From NCBI GenBank assembly GCA_034438015.1, contig DAOTTD010000268.1, forward strand, positions 1 to 64,000: DNA of 64,000 bases. The letters run 5' to 3'. Numbering within the stretch: the first letter of the stretch is position 1; the number at the start of each line of letters is the position of its first letter. Shown in pieces: positions 15,935-25,107 of this stretch. Below the pieces are notes generated by a model. The model worked only from the letters and a program-made list of their open reading frames with translations. It was not told where the DNA came from and did not search any database. The DNA comes from JACDAE01 sp034438015 (GTDB taxonomy: Bacteria; Chloroflexota; Ktedonobacteria; Ktedonobacterales; Ktedonobacteraceae). A program made the position numbers and the translations under genes.

Positions 15935-16039
15935 TAGACAATTTTAACTCTTCCCTTTATCGAGTACAATAGTAATGATGATGATGTTCTATATGACATA
16001 CCCAGACAGACCGCGAGAGAGAGGACAAGGGCAGTTATT

Positions 16040-17464
16040 ATGTTGTGGATTCCTGGTAAGACGTTCAGACGTGCTATCGAGGAGACGTGGGATACCATCA
16101 CTCCTAAGAGCGATGTACCTTCGCCTGCTGTGTTTCTCGCCCGCCTGGGCGACCTGACCCGCTCAAACTCCTTTCTCTGGATGGAGGCGAGTCTGAAGCT
16201 ACAGGAGCGCTACAGCCGCAATACGCAGCGTGGCCAGGTTCTTTTGCGTACGCTAGTTCTGGGAACCGTGGCGGCGGATATCTTCGCAGGCTATACGACC
16301 CTGCGCAAGCGTGAACGCTGGTGGCCCGGCCTCGTACGTGCCCGCGACTGGAATCTGCAACACCAGCGCGGCGCGAATCACATACTGGACACAGCGTCCT
16401 CGCTCGGTGGAGCGTTGATCAAAGCCTGCCAATTCGCCTCGACACGGCCCGACCTGCTGCCCCTGGTCTATACACATACCCTCTCTCAACTGCAAGACCG
16501 CATGCCGCCACATCCGTGGCCCGAGATCGAGGCGGCTATCGCGAACGAACTCGGTCGCAGCCCGTCCGAGGTATTTGCGCACATCGATAAAGAACCCGTT
16601 GCCGCTGCCTCTATCGCACAGGTACACCGCGCTCAACTACGCGATGGCCGCGAGGTCGCTATCAAAGTCCAGTATCCAGAGATTGCCGGTCTTATAGGCG
16701 CTGACCTCACGGTGCTGCAGCGCGTCTCCTCGGCCATTGCCCGCGTTGCATCGAAAATACAGTTGCAGCCAATCGTCGACTACCTCAAAGGCACGTTGCC
16801 GATGGAACTTGACTTCAATCACGAAGCCACTTGCATGATCGATCTACGTGCCGCGCTCGCACATCGCTCGGATGTACTGATTCCCGAGGTAATCAAACAG
16901 TGGAGCAGCAGACGCATGATCGTGATGGAGTATGTCGAGGGTATCAAAATTACGAATCGCGAGGAACTTGTCAAGGCGGGCATCTCTCCCGGCGAGACGG
17001 CCAGACTGCTCAACGATCTCTACGCCGAACAGATGCTGCGCCTCAACATTCTCCATGGAGATCCGCATCCCGGAAATCTGCTGGTGCAGCCCGGTCCACG
17101 CCTGGTCCTGCTCGACCACGGTCTGACGGTCCCACTGAAGCAATCGCTAGTGCAGGCGCTTAGAAAGCTGATCCAGGGCATCGTCGCCGGAGATATCGAC
17201 GCCATTAGCGCGGCGCTAGCGGAGGCCGGTCTTCAACTCAGCAAGCAGGTGGATGTGGCAACGCTGCTCGAGCTCGTCGGCGTCCTCCTCGGCGAAGAAC
17301 GCGCGACGAACTTTTTAGAGGTGGGCACGAACCTGAGCCTGAGCATGGGCAGTATCCCCCTGGATCTGCTGCTGGTTGGCCGCGCGCTGGGCCTGCTCGA
17401 CGGCATCACCCGACAGCTCGATCCAGACCTGGAGGCGATGGAACTGGTCGCCCGCTACATTTGA
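16040..17464 (+). CDS. ABC1 family atypical kinase, second paralogue
   Basis: 474 residues, ATG 16040 preceded by GAGGACAAGGG. Motifs: LGGALIKACQFASTRPDLLP (KxGQ becomes KACQ), AAASIAQVHRA, AIKVQYP, ILHGDPHPGNLL and LLDHGLTVP. The DFG-type motif is therefore LDHG, as in many ABC1 proteins. There are no C-terminal membrane helices, unlike the upstream paralogue, so it is probably soluble or peripheral. It is co-directional with the previous kinase and may share its transcript. Confidence 0.85.
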   Translation: MLWIPGKTFRRAIEETWDTITPKSDVPSPAVFLARLGDLTRSNSFLWMEASLKLQERYSRNTQRGQVLLRTLVLGTVAADIFAGYTTLRKRERWWPGLVRARDWNLQHQRGANHILDTASSLGGALIKACQFASTRPDLLPLVYTHTLSQLQDRMPPHPWPEIEAAIANELGRSPSEVFAHIDKEPVAAASIAQVHRAQLRDGREVAIKVQYPEIAGLIGADLTVLQRVSSAIARVASKIQLQPIVDYLKGTLPMELDFNHEATCMIDLRAALAHRSDVLIPEVIKQWSSRRMIVMEYVEGIKITNREELVKAGISPGETARLLNDLYAEQMLRLNILHGDPHPGNLLVQPGPRLVLLDHGLTVPLKQSLVQALRKLIQGIVAGDIDAISAALAEAGLQLSKQVDVATLLELVGVLLGEERATNFLEVGTNLSLSMGSIPLDLLLVGRALGLLDGITRQLDPDLEAMELVARYI

Positions 17465-17537
17465 GCTATAGTACCCTTCATACGGAAGTACCTGTTCCAT
17501 CGTCGTTTTTCCCCGACTATTATAGAATGAAAATATC

Positions 17538-17664
17538 CCTGGTTTCAAAAATTGATGTACCTGGAAGGGGGAATATCGACAGAGAGGCAAGAGTATCCTC
17601 ATCGCGCCCGTGATGATAGATCCCCCTGCTCTCCGCCGCCTGATACATCAATTATGAAACCAGG
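17538..17664. repeat. MITE-like inverted-repeat element, 127 bp
   Basis: CCTGGTTTCAAAAATTGATGTA (from 17538) and the near-complementary TACATCAATTATGAAACCAGG (to 17664) form imperfect terminal inverted repeats of about 22 bp, in the 366-bp gap between a rightward kinase gene and a leftward MBL gene. No coding capacity is visible inside. The gap contains no other feature I can support. Confidence 0.5.
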
Positions 17665-17830
17665 CTAATGCGATGTTAACACAAGAAAAAAGATTATTCG
17701 CATAAAATGGTTGCGAAATGGCTGTAAAGTACCGCATCATGTTAAGCTTCCTCAACCATCACTTCAGACTACAGGGTAAGAGGTCCTATATCACGGGTCG
17801 TAGCAACGCTCTCATGGTCCTACTGATCGC

Positions 17831-18628
17831 TTATTCAGCCAGCGTCCATCTTCCGTCGTCGTCGCGCCTCACGCGTCCTTCGCGCTCTAGTTTTAATAAA
17901 TGGGCCTCGACAGTCCAGGCAGCGACGGGATGCAGACGTGCGTCCACATCTACGTAGATGCGCTCCACCAGCGTGGAGGCTGTCGCGGGAGACAGCTCCT
18001 GCAGCGCATCGATGACCTGTTGCTCCCTCTGCAAACGATGGGCGATATACTCCGCCAGCTTTGCCTGTGCATCTGGAATCGTCGGTCCATGCCCCGGCAC
18101 GATCTCGGCGATGCCGATGCTTTGTAGGCGGGTGAGCGAACTAAGGTAATCGAACATATTACCCTCGGGAGGAATGATGACGTTGGTCGTGATGCCCGAT
18201 ATGAGGTCACCTGCAAAGAGCGTGCCTCCTTGCTGCAACAGGTAGGAGAGATGATCGAAGCGATGGCCGGGCGTGTAGATAGCGAGCAGCGTATCACCTC
18301 CGACCGAAAAAGTCGTGCCATCGGGCACCCCGTGATCGGCTATTGCTATCTCCTGGCGATTGTACACGTAGATAGCCGCTCCGGTCCGCTGGCGCAGCGC
18401 CTCGGCCCCTCCCACGTGATCGGAATGCCCATGTGTAATCAAGATGCGACGAATCCCGCCGCGCCTGCTTCCCTCGCGCTCGATTGCCTCAAGATGATCT
18501 GGATGCTCATCAGCAGGATCGATGACCGTTGCACCGTCTGCGCCTCCGCCCAGTACGATCGTATTGGTGCCGGGACCCGTCATGAGCGAAGGATTAGGGG
18601 CCAGGATTACTGTGTAAGTCCCTTTCAT
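17831..18628 (-). CDS. MBL-fold metallo-hydrolase (LACTB2-like)
   Basis: 265 residues from ATG 18628 (AGAGGAAGG upstream); the longer start at 18691 overlaps the upstream NUDIX gene. Metal motifs: THGHSDHVGG (HxHxDH), PGHRFDHLSY, FAGDLISG and VPGHGPTI. The C-terminal 70 residues form a winged-helix-like domain (VEAHLLKLEREGRVRRDDDG), as in LACTB2-type endoribonucleases and related hydrolases. It lies 50 bp downstream of a NUDIX hydrolase in the same direction, a common pairing. Substrate unknown. Confidence 0.85.
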   Translation of the reverse strand: MKGTYTVILAPNPSLMTGPGTNTIVLGGGADGATVIDPADEHPDHLEAIEREGSRRGGIRRILITHGHSDHVGGAEALRQRTGAAIYVYNRQEIAIADHGVPDGTTFSVGGDTLLAIYTPGHRFDHLSYLLQQGGTLFAGDLISGITTNVIIPPEGNMFDYLSSLTRLQSIGIAEIVPGHGPTIPDAQAKLAEYIAHRLQREQQVIDALQELSPATASTLVERIYVDVDARLHPVAAWTVEAHLLKLEREGRVRRDDDGRWTLAE

Positions 18629-18678
18629 ATCGCCTTCCTCTATTATATTATGTATGCCAGTTATGTATAGCAATGCGT

Positions 18679-19467
18679 TTAGACGCGCCAACGTGTGCCG
18701 GGTTCTTCGGGCAGATACACGAATGCTCTCCCTTCTTCCTGTGCAAGCATGGGACGGTGGGCAGACACGTAGCGCGTAATGGTCGCGTTGAGAGCCTCGC
18801 GCACACTGCCGAATGCCGCCAGGTCGCGCAACTGGTGATAGGTGGGAAACGCAAGCGGCACCTCTCCGCGCTGAGAACGTGCAATCATCTCGGCGGGCTC
18901 AAACCACATGCCCTCGCTCGTCTCCAGGCTATCGTACAGTGCCTCCTGTTCTGGCGGAGCCGCCGCCAGGAAGAAATGGGTATCGAAGCGTTTCGGCATC
19001 TGCTCCGGCGTGACCCAGTGCGCGAAATATCCGAGATGATCAGTCGCCAACACCAGTCGCTCGGCCTGGACAATAGCACTGAGCGAGTTCTTACGCTCAT
19101 TCAATGCCTGGCGATACCCGGCAAAGCGCGGCAGGGAGTCCTTGCCGACCGCCAGTATCTGTCCATCGCGGTAGGCGAGCAGCACATTCCCCTCCTCAAA
19201 GAGCTCGCGAATCGCCGCCGTCCTCAGCCCATTCCCCAGCGCAGTGCGCCCCTCGGGGTCTGCCGCCGAGGGAGCAACCTCCACGCGCAGGTCTGAACTC
19301 TCCTCCACCAGGCGATCATCTGGCATGACCGAGCCACCAGGAAAGACATATAGATCGGGCATAAATTCGCTCTGCACCACGCGCCGCACCATAAACACCT
19401 CTATCCCGTCCCTCACGCTATCGCGCAGCAACATTACCGTCGAAGCCAGTCGCGGCTGAACCGTCAT
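18679..19467 (-). CDS. NUDIX hydrolase (NUDT19-like)
   Basis: 262 residues, ATG 19467 with AGGAGGT upstream. The N-terminal strand plus FPGGSV and the helix AAIRELFEEGNVLL give the Nudix box, interrupted by an insertion of about 30 residues between the glycines and the REXXEE-type helix, as in the NUDT19/RP2 group. The middle contains YFAHWVTPEQMPKRFDTHFF, also typical of that group, which acts on CoA derivatives in eukaryotes. It is probably co-transcribed with the MBL gene. Exact substrate not determinable. Confidence 0.85.
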   Translation of the reverse strand: MTVQPRLASTVMLLRDSVRDGIEVFMVRRVVQSEFMPDLYVFPGGSVMPDDRLVEESSDLRVEVAPSAADPEGRTALGNGLRTAAIRELFEEGNVLLAYRDGQILAVGKDSLPRFAGYRQALNERKNSLSAIVQAERLVLATDHLGYFAHWVTPEQMPKRFDTHFFLAAAPPEQEALYDSLETSEGMWFEPAEMIARSQRGEVPLAFPTYHQLRDLAAFGSVREALNATITRYVSAHRPMLAQEEGRAFVYLPEEPGTRWRV

Positions 19468-19815
19468 AGTACCTCCTACCTACTCTTAAGAGAAATCGTT
19501 TTCTCATTTTCTTGCAGCCATCCAGCTTTCCCTGTTTAATTAATAGTATCATATGTACCGCTCCATTCACTTTCCCCGTGCTCAGATTGCGCATCTTCTT
19601 TGCGGCAGGCCACTCTTTTAGTGAAGAATGCGCACCATTTACCGCTTTTCACCGTTCACTAGAATAAGAGAACAGGTCGGGATACATGTCGCCTATCCCT
19701 TGAGAGGGTGTAGAACTGCGCTAAATTTTGTTATAATTTTGGGGAACAGCGAAAAAGATTTTAAGCTTTTTCGCACACATAACGGACGTATAAAACGTAC
19801 ACATCTAGATAGAAG
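19468..19815. promoter_or_regulatory. Divergent intergenic region with extended -10
   Basis: The 348 bp separate the leftward NUDIX gene from the rightward shikimate-dehydrogenase-like gene. On the plus strand TGTTATAAT (TATAAT at 19732-19737) is an extended -10 about 80 bp before ATG 19816; no good -35 is visible. I see no other feature. Confidence 0.45.
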
Positions 19816-20721
19816 ATGATTGGATGCGGAATGTCAATTTGCAATGAATGTTCACTACAGCCGTACGAGGCTGTAACAACCATACGCGTTGGGCTGATCG
19901 GCGATCCTGCCGTACAGTCCTTCCACGCCCTACTACAACAGGCTGCCTTCGATGCACTGGGTATCACAGCCCACTACGAGCTCTGGTATACGCCGCCTAC
20001 AAAGCTGGTCGAGCGTGTGCGTGCGCTGTGTGAAAAAGGCTCCCTGGGTGCCAATGTTTCTTTACCGTATAAACAGGTCATTATTCCATTACTCGACAGG
20101 GTTGATACTATTGCTGCACGCATCGGGGCCGTGAATACCATCGTGCAGCACGACGACTATCTGTATGGCTACAATACCGAGGCCACTAGTCTTCTGCACG
20201 CACTGATTGAACAGGGCATCGGGACGCAGGACAATGAACAGGTCTCCCTGAAGGGCCACACGGTCATCCTGCTGGGCGCGGGCGCCGCCGCGCGCTGTGC
20301 GGCCTTCGCGCTGACCTCGGCCAATGTCGAGCGCCTTATCATCTTCAATCGTAACCTGGAACGGGCGCAACGCCTAGCAGCGGACGTGCAGCAATACTAC
20401 GACGGACCGGTCTTCAGTCTCAACGATCCCAACTTCCTCATCCCCCATTCTTCCTCCATTATCATCAACGCCACCGTCATCGGCATGCATGAAGATGGCA
20501 GCCCTCTGCCGCCCGAAGTGCTCACGCGCTTCGACGGGGACACCTTTGTCTATGATATGATCTTCAATCCGACGCAGACGCTCTTACTCTGCCAGGCTCG
20601 TATCATGGGCCTGCGCTGCGCCAACGGACTCTCCATACTCCTGCACCAGGCCGCACTCGCCTTTACCCTCTGGACGGGCAAGCCAGCACCATTGGATAGC
20701 ATGCGCGCGGCATTGCTTTAA
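19816..20721 (+). CDS. Shikimate dehydrogenase-like oxidoreductase (AroE-type fold)
   Basis: 301 residues from ATG 19816; ATG 19831 is possible, and neither has a clear ribosome-binding site. The family scaffold is clear: NVSLPYKQVIIPLLD (substrate lysine kept), GAVNTIV, the Rossmann motif LLGAGAAARCAAFAL and NATVIGMHEDGSPLPPE. Two key features of true AroE differ. The SxSPxxHN shikimate-binding motif is replaced by QSFHALLQQAAF, and the catalytic Asp of GxNTD is Glu (GYNTEA). It is thus probably a paralogue with another substrate rather than the shikimate-pathway enzyme. No aromatic-pathway genes are adjacent. Confidence 0.75.
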   Translation: MIGCGMSICNECSLQPYEAVTTIRVGLIGDPAVQSFHALLQQAAFDALGITAHYELWYTPPTKLVERVRALCEKGSLGANVSLPYKQVIIPLLDRVDTIAARIGAVNTIVQHDDYLYGYNTEATSLLHALIEQGIGTQDNEQVSLKGHTVILLGAGAAARCAAFALTSANVERLIIFNRNLERAQRLAADVQQYYDGPVFSLNDPNFLIPHSSSIIINATVIGMHEDGSPLPPEVLTRFDGDTFVYDMIFNPTQTLLLCQARIMGLRCANGLSILLHQAALAFTLWTGKPAPLDSMRAALL

Positions 20722-20832
20722 CCAGGGGCACATGCGCGCCTTTTTCATGATTGACTCACCGAAGGGGTCATCCGCACACCTGGTAGATGTTGTACAATAG
20801 AGCAACGCACCATGCAGCAAAGGAGACTACAC

Positions 20833-21765
20833 ATGAGGTTTGTCAGCTTTTCTACTAGCGAGATCCCCAGGCCACACCTGGGCATCGTGCGCGATAACGA
20901 GGTCGTCGATGTCGATCTGGCAGGACAGGCTCTGAAGCTCTCCGTCCCTGATCAGATGCTCGACCTGATTGATAACTACGAGCGGTACAGCGCCGCCCTA
21001 CAGGCTATCATAGACAAGGCGATCAATCGCCACTTCACGGAGGTCAGAACCTTCGCCGAGATCGGGGCCGCCCACACGCTGGACGAGGTTCAGCTCGCTG
21101 CCCCCATTCCACTACCCTGCAAAAATGTGATGTGCCTGGCGGTCAACTACCGGGAACACGCCGAGGAGACCGCGCGCCTGCGTGGACGGAGTGGCAATGC
21201 GCCGGAGATACCGATATTTTTCACCAAGGCCACGACTACCATCAATAGCCCATACGGCGAGATCGTCATCGACCCGGCGGTTTCGAGCGAGATAGATTGG
21301 GAGGTTGAACTGGGCGTCATCATCGGCAAGCGAGGCAAAAATATCCGTGCCGAGGATGCCCTCTCATACGTCTTTGGCTACACTGTCCTGAACGACATCA
21401 CCGCGCGCGATCTGCAGGCACGCCACAAACAGTACTTCAAAGGCAAGAGCCTGGACGGTTCCTGTCCTATGGGCCCCTGGATCGTCACAGCCGACGAGAT
21501 ACCCGATCCGCAAAATCTCGCGCTGCGCCTGCGCGTTAACGGCGAGACCAAACAAGATTCGCATACCAGCCTGATGATCTTCCCTGTCAGCCAGTGCATC
21601 TCTGTGCTCTCGGCGGGTCTGACGTTGGAGCCGGGCGACATTATCGCGACCGGTACTCCCAGTGGCGTCGGTTTCTCGCGCACTCCTCCGGAGTTCCTGA
21701 AGCCCGGCGATGTGGTTGAGGCCGAGGTCGAAGGCATCGGCCTCATCAAAAACACCGTCGTCTGA
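20833..21765 (+). CDS. Fumarylacetoacetate hydrolase family protein
   Basis: 310 residues from ATG 20833 (AAAGGAG, 8 nt spacing). The N-terminal small domain covers about 1-70. The catalytic FAH fold has NVMCLAVNYREHAEE, the metal-binding SSEIDWEVELGVIIG, a DITARDLQ motif, and LEPGDIIATGTPSGVGF at the end. The family hydrolyses or decarboxylates 2-oxo acids, often in aromatic ring-cleavage pathways. It is convergent with an extradiol dioxygenase-like gene, which fits a meta-cleavage role, but the exact substrate is not shown. Confidence 0.88.
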   Translation: MRFVSFSTSEIPRPHLGIVRDNEVVDVDLAGQALKLSVPDQMLDLIDNYERYSAALQAIIDKAINRHFTEVRTFAEIGAAHTLDEVQLAAPIPLPCKNVMCLAVNYREHAEETARLRGRSGNAPEIPIFFTKATTTINSPYGEIVIDPAVSSEIDWEVELGVIIGKRGKNIRAEDALSYVFGYTVLNDITARDLQARHKQYFKGKSLDGSCPMGPWIVTADEIPDPQNLALRLRVNGETKQDSHTSLMIFPVSQCISVLSAGLTLEPGDIIATGTPSGVGFSRTPPEFLKPGDVVEAEVEGIGLIKNTVV

Positions 21766-21826
21766 ACCCCAAACATTTGGTGTGTATATCGGGCACGGCG
21801 GGCTTGTCAACCGCGCCCGATCAGGA

Positions 21827-22789
21827 CTAGACTTGCACCTCTTCACGCAACCAGGAGGGCATAGCGCCCCACAGGTTGAGGGCCATCGCGCGTGTATGCC
21901 AGAGACGAGGAGGCGCCGTGACGTCGCGATCGTAGTATTGTTGCATCTCTGCGGAGAGCTCGATATGCACGCCTTCCGCATCGGCGCAGCGCAGGAAGAG
22001 GTCGTTGCCCGCGCCATGGCGTCCAGGACCCCACAGGACCGGAATCTGCTGGCGACTGAGGTGGTCCGCCCAGCGCAGCAGCTCGGGGCCGTCACTGATG
22101 GCGTACCCTACATGGTCGATCCCCTGCTTGCCTTGCGTAAACATGATGGTGTGGTGGTTATTGTTGCAGCGCAGCCAGGCGCTCTCACGCAGTAGCCAGT
22201 CCGATATGTCAAACCCCAGCGCCTCCGTGTAAAACTCGACCATCTCTTCCAGCCGCTGCGTATAGAGCGCGACGTGCTGCAAGGCATATGGACGCAACAG
22301 AACGCGCCGCGAGCGCTGCGGGCCCGCAAGCAGATAATCGTCGAGCGTCACCGAGATCTCGATGCGGTTGCCATCGGGATCGCTAAACCAGAGCGTATCG
22401 CCCAGTTCGGGATCACCGTCGCGCGGCCCCAGCGCCAGGTCGATGCCGGCCATCTTGAGACGTGCAGCCAGTGCGGCCAGTTCAGCATCGGTATCTACTT
22501 CGAAAGAGAGATGATGGAGCTGCGTACGCGCAGCGGCCCTGCGCCCGTTGCTGGTGGTAGGACGGTTATCGTTGAATAGCGCGAGGGAGTGGTGCTCCTC
22601 GCCCAGGGCCAGGAATACGTTCGCATCTTCCAGGTCGATATCCCGCTCAATCGAGCCATCGGGCGGCAAACGCAGATCGCATCCTAGCATCTGCCGATAG
22701 AAGCGCGCCTGTGCCGGTACGTCTGTTGCCCACAACCCTACATGTGCCAATTTTTTAACTTTTACCTTCTGAATCTGCTGATTGCTCAC
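21827..22789 (-). CDS. Type I extradiol (catechol 2,3-) dioxygenase, VOC superfamily
   Basis: 320 residues from GTG 22789, with AGGAGG 5 nt upstream; the ATG at 22840 lacks such a signal. Two VOC domains: the first begins LAHVGLWATDVPAQARFYRQ; the second has the expected iron ligands His in LQHVALYT, His in GIDHVGYAI and Glu in VHIELSAE. The segment DPDGNRIEI belongs to the first domain. The enzyme would open catechol-type rings with O2 using Fe(II). It is convergent with the FAH hydrolase. Substrate unknown. Confidence 0.85.
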   Translation of the reverse strand: MSNQQIQKVKVKKLAHVGLWATDVPAQARFYRQMLGCDLRLPPDGSIERDIDLEDANVFLALGEEHHSLALFNDNRPTTSNGRRAAARTQLHHLSFEVDTDAELAALAARLKMAGIDLALGPRDGDPELGDTLWFSDPDGNRIEISVTLDDYLLAGPQRSRRVLLRPYALQHVALYTQRLEEMVEFYTEALGFDISDWLLRESAWLRCNNNHHTIMFTQGKQGIDHVGYAISDGPELLRWADHLSRQQIPVLWGPGRHGAGNDLFLRCADAEGVHIELSAEMQQYYDRDVTAPPRLWHTRAMALNLWGAMPSWLREEVQV

Positions 22790-22957
22790 GGTTGCCTCCT
22801 GTACAAGTTCCCCCGCATTCAGGGTTGGGGTACCTGACACTATGCTATGCTATATCACCCGTAATCATACAGAGCTTATAGAGGAGGGTCAACGAAATTA
22901 CCCGAAGGTCATGTATGTTTGCACAAATGTCCCCCGATATGGGTCTATCGACAGATA

Positions 22958-23566
22958 TCACATCCCTTCTTCAATAGACTCTTCGACAGACTCGTCCTCT
23001 TCAGCATCGCTCGCCTGCGACACATCGATATCCGCCATGAGGCTCTCCATATCCGCCCGCGAGAGGTCGATCGTCTCCAGCACCCGAATAAGCGGCGTCG
23101 GAGGCATCGGCGTCTCTGGAAAGTGGGACGATGCTGGCATACGGCGCTTTTGTGACATGGAAGACTGCTTCTGCCGGTGCCTCGTCACCAGCGTATCGTA
23201 GATCTTATCACACAAGAGACGCGTCATTAACATAATAATGAGGGACCAGGCCAGCGCCAGGACCAGCAGGAGCATCCAGTACTGGAACACAAGCACACCC
23301 AGCGCGATCCCCCCGGCCAGCAGAACAAATGCCAGCGGTGGGTAGAGGAAACGCAGGTGGGGCATAATGAGGCGCTTTCTCGCCACCCACCATGTCCTCT
23401 TCATCACCAGGAACCTGCGCTGCTGCGCTATCCTACCCGTCGAGACACCCTTGCGCACATTGTTCGGCCACAGCGCATTGCTGATGCCACTCGTCCCCGG
23501 CCTGATAATCTGCACGACGCTCCTATCTCCGCCTGCCCTGCTCACCATGCTCTCCTTGCTTGCCAC
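22958..23566 (-). CDS. Hypothetical two-helix membrane protein
   Basis: 202 residues from GTG 23566 (AGGAG upstream); an internal ATG at 23548 with AAGGAG is an alternative. A basic N-terminus is followed by two adjacent membrane segments near 74-92 and 94-114 (FVLLAGGIALGVLVF; YWMLLLVLALAWSLIIMLM). The C-terminal 80 residues are cytoplasmic and end in a strongly acidic tail (SQASDAEEDESVEESIEEGM). Not recognised; the single-hairpin plus acidic tail design does not point to a known function. Confidence 0.6.
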   Translation of the reverse strand: MASKESMVSRAGGDRSVVQIIRPGTSGISNALWPNNVRKGVSTGRIAQQRRFLVMKRTWWVARKRLIMPHLRFLYPPLAFVLLAGGIALGVLVFQYWMLLLVLALAWSLIIMLMTRLLCDKIYDTLVTRHRQKQSSMSQKRRMPASSHFPETPMPPTPLIRVLETIDLSRADMESLMADIDVSQASDAEEDESVEESIEEGM

Positions 23567-24461
23567 AGTACTCCTGATGAAATAGCTCTCCTGATTGCGC
23601 TACTGAAGTGCCGGCATATCACCGGCTGACTTCAGCACCAGCATGCGACACTCCAGCTCACCCCACCTGCTCCACAGCTTCCCCACGGCCATCCTGCACG
23701 TATACATGTTCATCTCTGGCGACAACCCAGGCTCCCTTCCTCCCCTACACCCCACAACCTGGCGAGAAAGGTGAAAACAGACTCTCCCAACCGGCGGCGC
23801 ATCTCAGACACTCCGACGCCCCACGCCGCCTGCTCTCTCCACCCCACCACACAGCGAGCCGCTCCACATTTCGTGCTGCCACCTCTGCCCCTCACTGACC
23901 TCACAGACATGCTTCCGTAAGCAGAATAACCACCTGTGCAACCCATCCCCCCCGGACAATATCGCTCTCCACGATATGCCTCGCTACGTCCACATACCGG
24001 CACTTCACTAGCGCCCCAGGAATTGCATCTTCTACCAATCAGGTCATAGCCACTTTTTCAGTATCCATCCAGGCTTACTACAACGCGAGTATACTGAATA
24101 GTGAAAGGCTCGATACCTTCGAACCGATCTCAAAGACTTTTTTATGTACGCAATTGGTGTAATGCACTTCTTACCGATCACGTATGAATATTACAATGTT
24201 GCCGTCTACTCACGGTTGCGAAATCGTAAAGATCAAGTTGAGATTGTGTATTCTTTTCATCGAATTCTTAACCTTTTTATAGATATTTTTAACTACAATA
24301 ATATATCTATTTATAGATATGCTGGGCGGTTTGATCAAGACGGAGGGGTAACTTGTAAATTTTGAAATTATGTTTGGGTTTCTTTGCACTTATTCGGGTG
24401 ATGAGATATACCCAGGAGAGATCGTGCTGTTAACTCTTTCCGTGTGGGAGAAGATTCATTA

Positions 24462-24551
24462 TGGCAGAACCGTCATTACCACTCACCGCTCTTTCAGAGG
24501 CTCGAAGAGCGCAAGCCTTAGAACGCTTTGCGGTCAAAGGATGTCGTTGAG
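24462..24551 (+). pseudogene. Possible transposase N-terminal relic
   Basis: The frame starting ATG 24462 reads MAEPSLPLTALSEARRAQAL, continuing ERFAVKGCR, then stop. This looks like the first 25 residues of Mu/Tn552-type transposases, whose N-termini have a PLTxLSxxxRAQALxRF pattern, followed by unrelated sequence. The match is from memory, so this is tentative. Confidence 0.35.
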
Positions 24552-24679
24552 GCGGCACGGGAAAGTCTGGTTATTGGGCAAGACTGAACCTTTTTCGCAG
24601 AGGCGTCTCAAAACCGTTCGTTGACTACGACACACAGCAGAGACATCATCCCGCTCTCGGCTCGGATGAGCGGGAGAGG

Positions 24680-24703
24680 GCACGCGTCCGCTCGGACGCG
24701 TGC
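24680..24703. terminator. Strong GC-rich hairpin after monooxygenase gene
   Basis: GCACGCGTCC (24680-24689), loop GCTC, GGACGCGTGC (24694-24703): a perfect 10-bp stem 8 bp beyond the stop of the leftward monooxygenase gene. No U-run follows on the minus strand, so termination efficiency is uncertain. Confidence 0.4.
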
Positions 24704-24711
24704 TCTGCCAA

Positions 24712-25032
24712 TTAACTCCTTGCTGGCTCATCGAGATAGACGACGTCGTAGGTATGGGGATCGATGCGCGAGGCGTTCTGGCCGAACTGCGCGAAGTCTG
24801 CTCCATGCCTCTTCAGGAAGGCATCAAAGTCTGCCTGGGATCGCCAGTGGGCATAGTTGATGACACGGGTGCCGTCTGTGCTTTTGTGCAATGCTGTCCC
24901 GACGTAGCCAGGCTCATTCCTCACCTCTTCGGTGAAGCGAACCCACTGATCGATGAGTGCCTGCTGCTGCTCAGGGGTCGTCTCAAAGACGTTGATCAAT
25001 GTGACCAGGTTGCTCTCTTTGGAAATACGCAT
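24712..25032 (-). CDS. Antibiotic biosynthesis monooxygenase (ABM) family protein
   Basis: 106 residues from ATG 25032 (GAGGAG upstream). The ferredoxin-like ABM pattern is complete: VTLINVFETTPEQQQALIDQ, then RNEPGYVGTALHKSTDGTRV and INYAHWRSQADFDAFLKR. These small dimeric enzymes oxidise quinols or haem-like substrates without cofactors, or act in quinone redox. It lies 75 bp downstream of a TetR gene in the same direction, so it is a likely target of that repressor. Confidence 0.8.
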   Translation of the reverse strand: MRISKESNLVTLINVFETTPEQQQALIDQWVRFTEEVRNEPGYVGTALHKSTDGTRVINYAHWRSQADFDAFLKRHGADFAQFGQNASRIDPHTYDVVYLDEPARS

Positions 25033-25107
25033 ACGTTTCTCCTCTTGAATCCAATGATGCATGAGCGTTTATCACTGCCCATGAATGCCTTAGACGAAAA
25101 AGAACGA

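Larger units (their letters stand above)
23567..24711. other. 1.1-kb gap with repeats and a transposase relic
   Basis: No complete gene is supported. 23.6-24.0 kb is CA-rich with only low-complexity frames. An AT-rich stretch at 24250-24320 holds two copies of TTTATAGATAT (24276-24286 and 24310-24320) amid TTTTTAAC-type repeats, resembling the promoter tract at 3.85 kb. Confidence 0.4.

Noticed and set aside
23608..23898. Pro/Ser/Thr/Cys-rich frame
   Set aside because: Low-complexity translation of CA-rich DNA, no ribosome-binding site.
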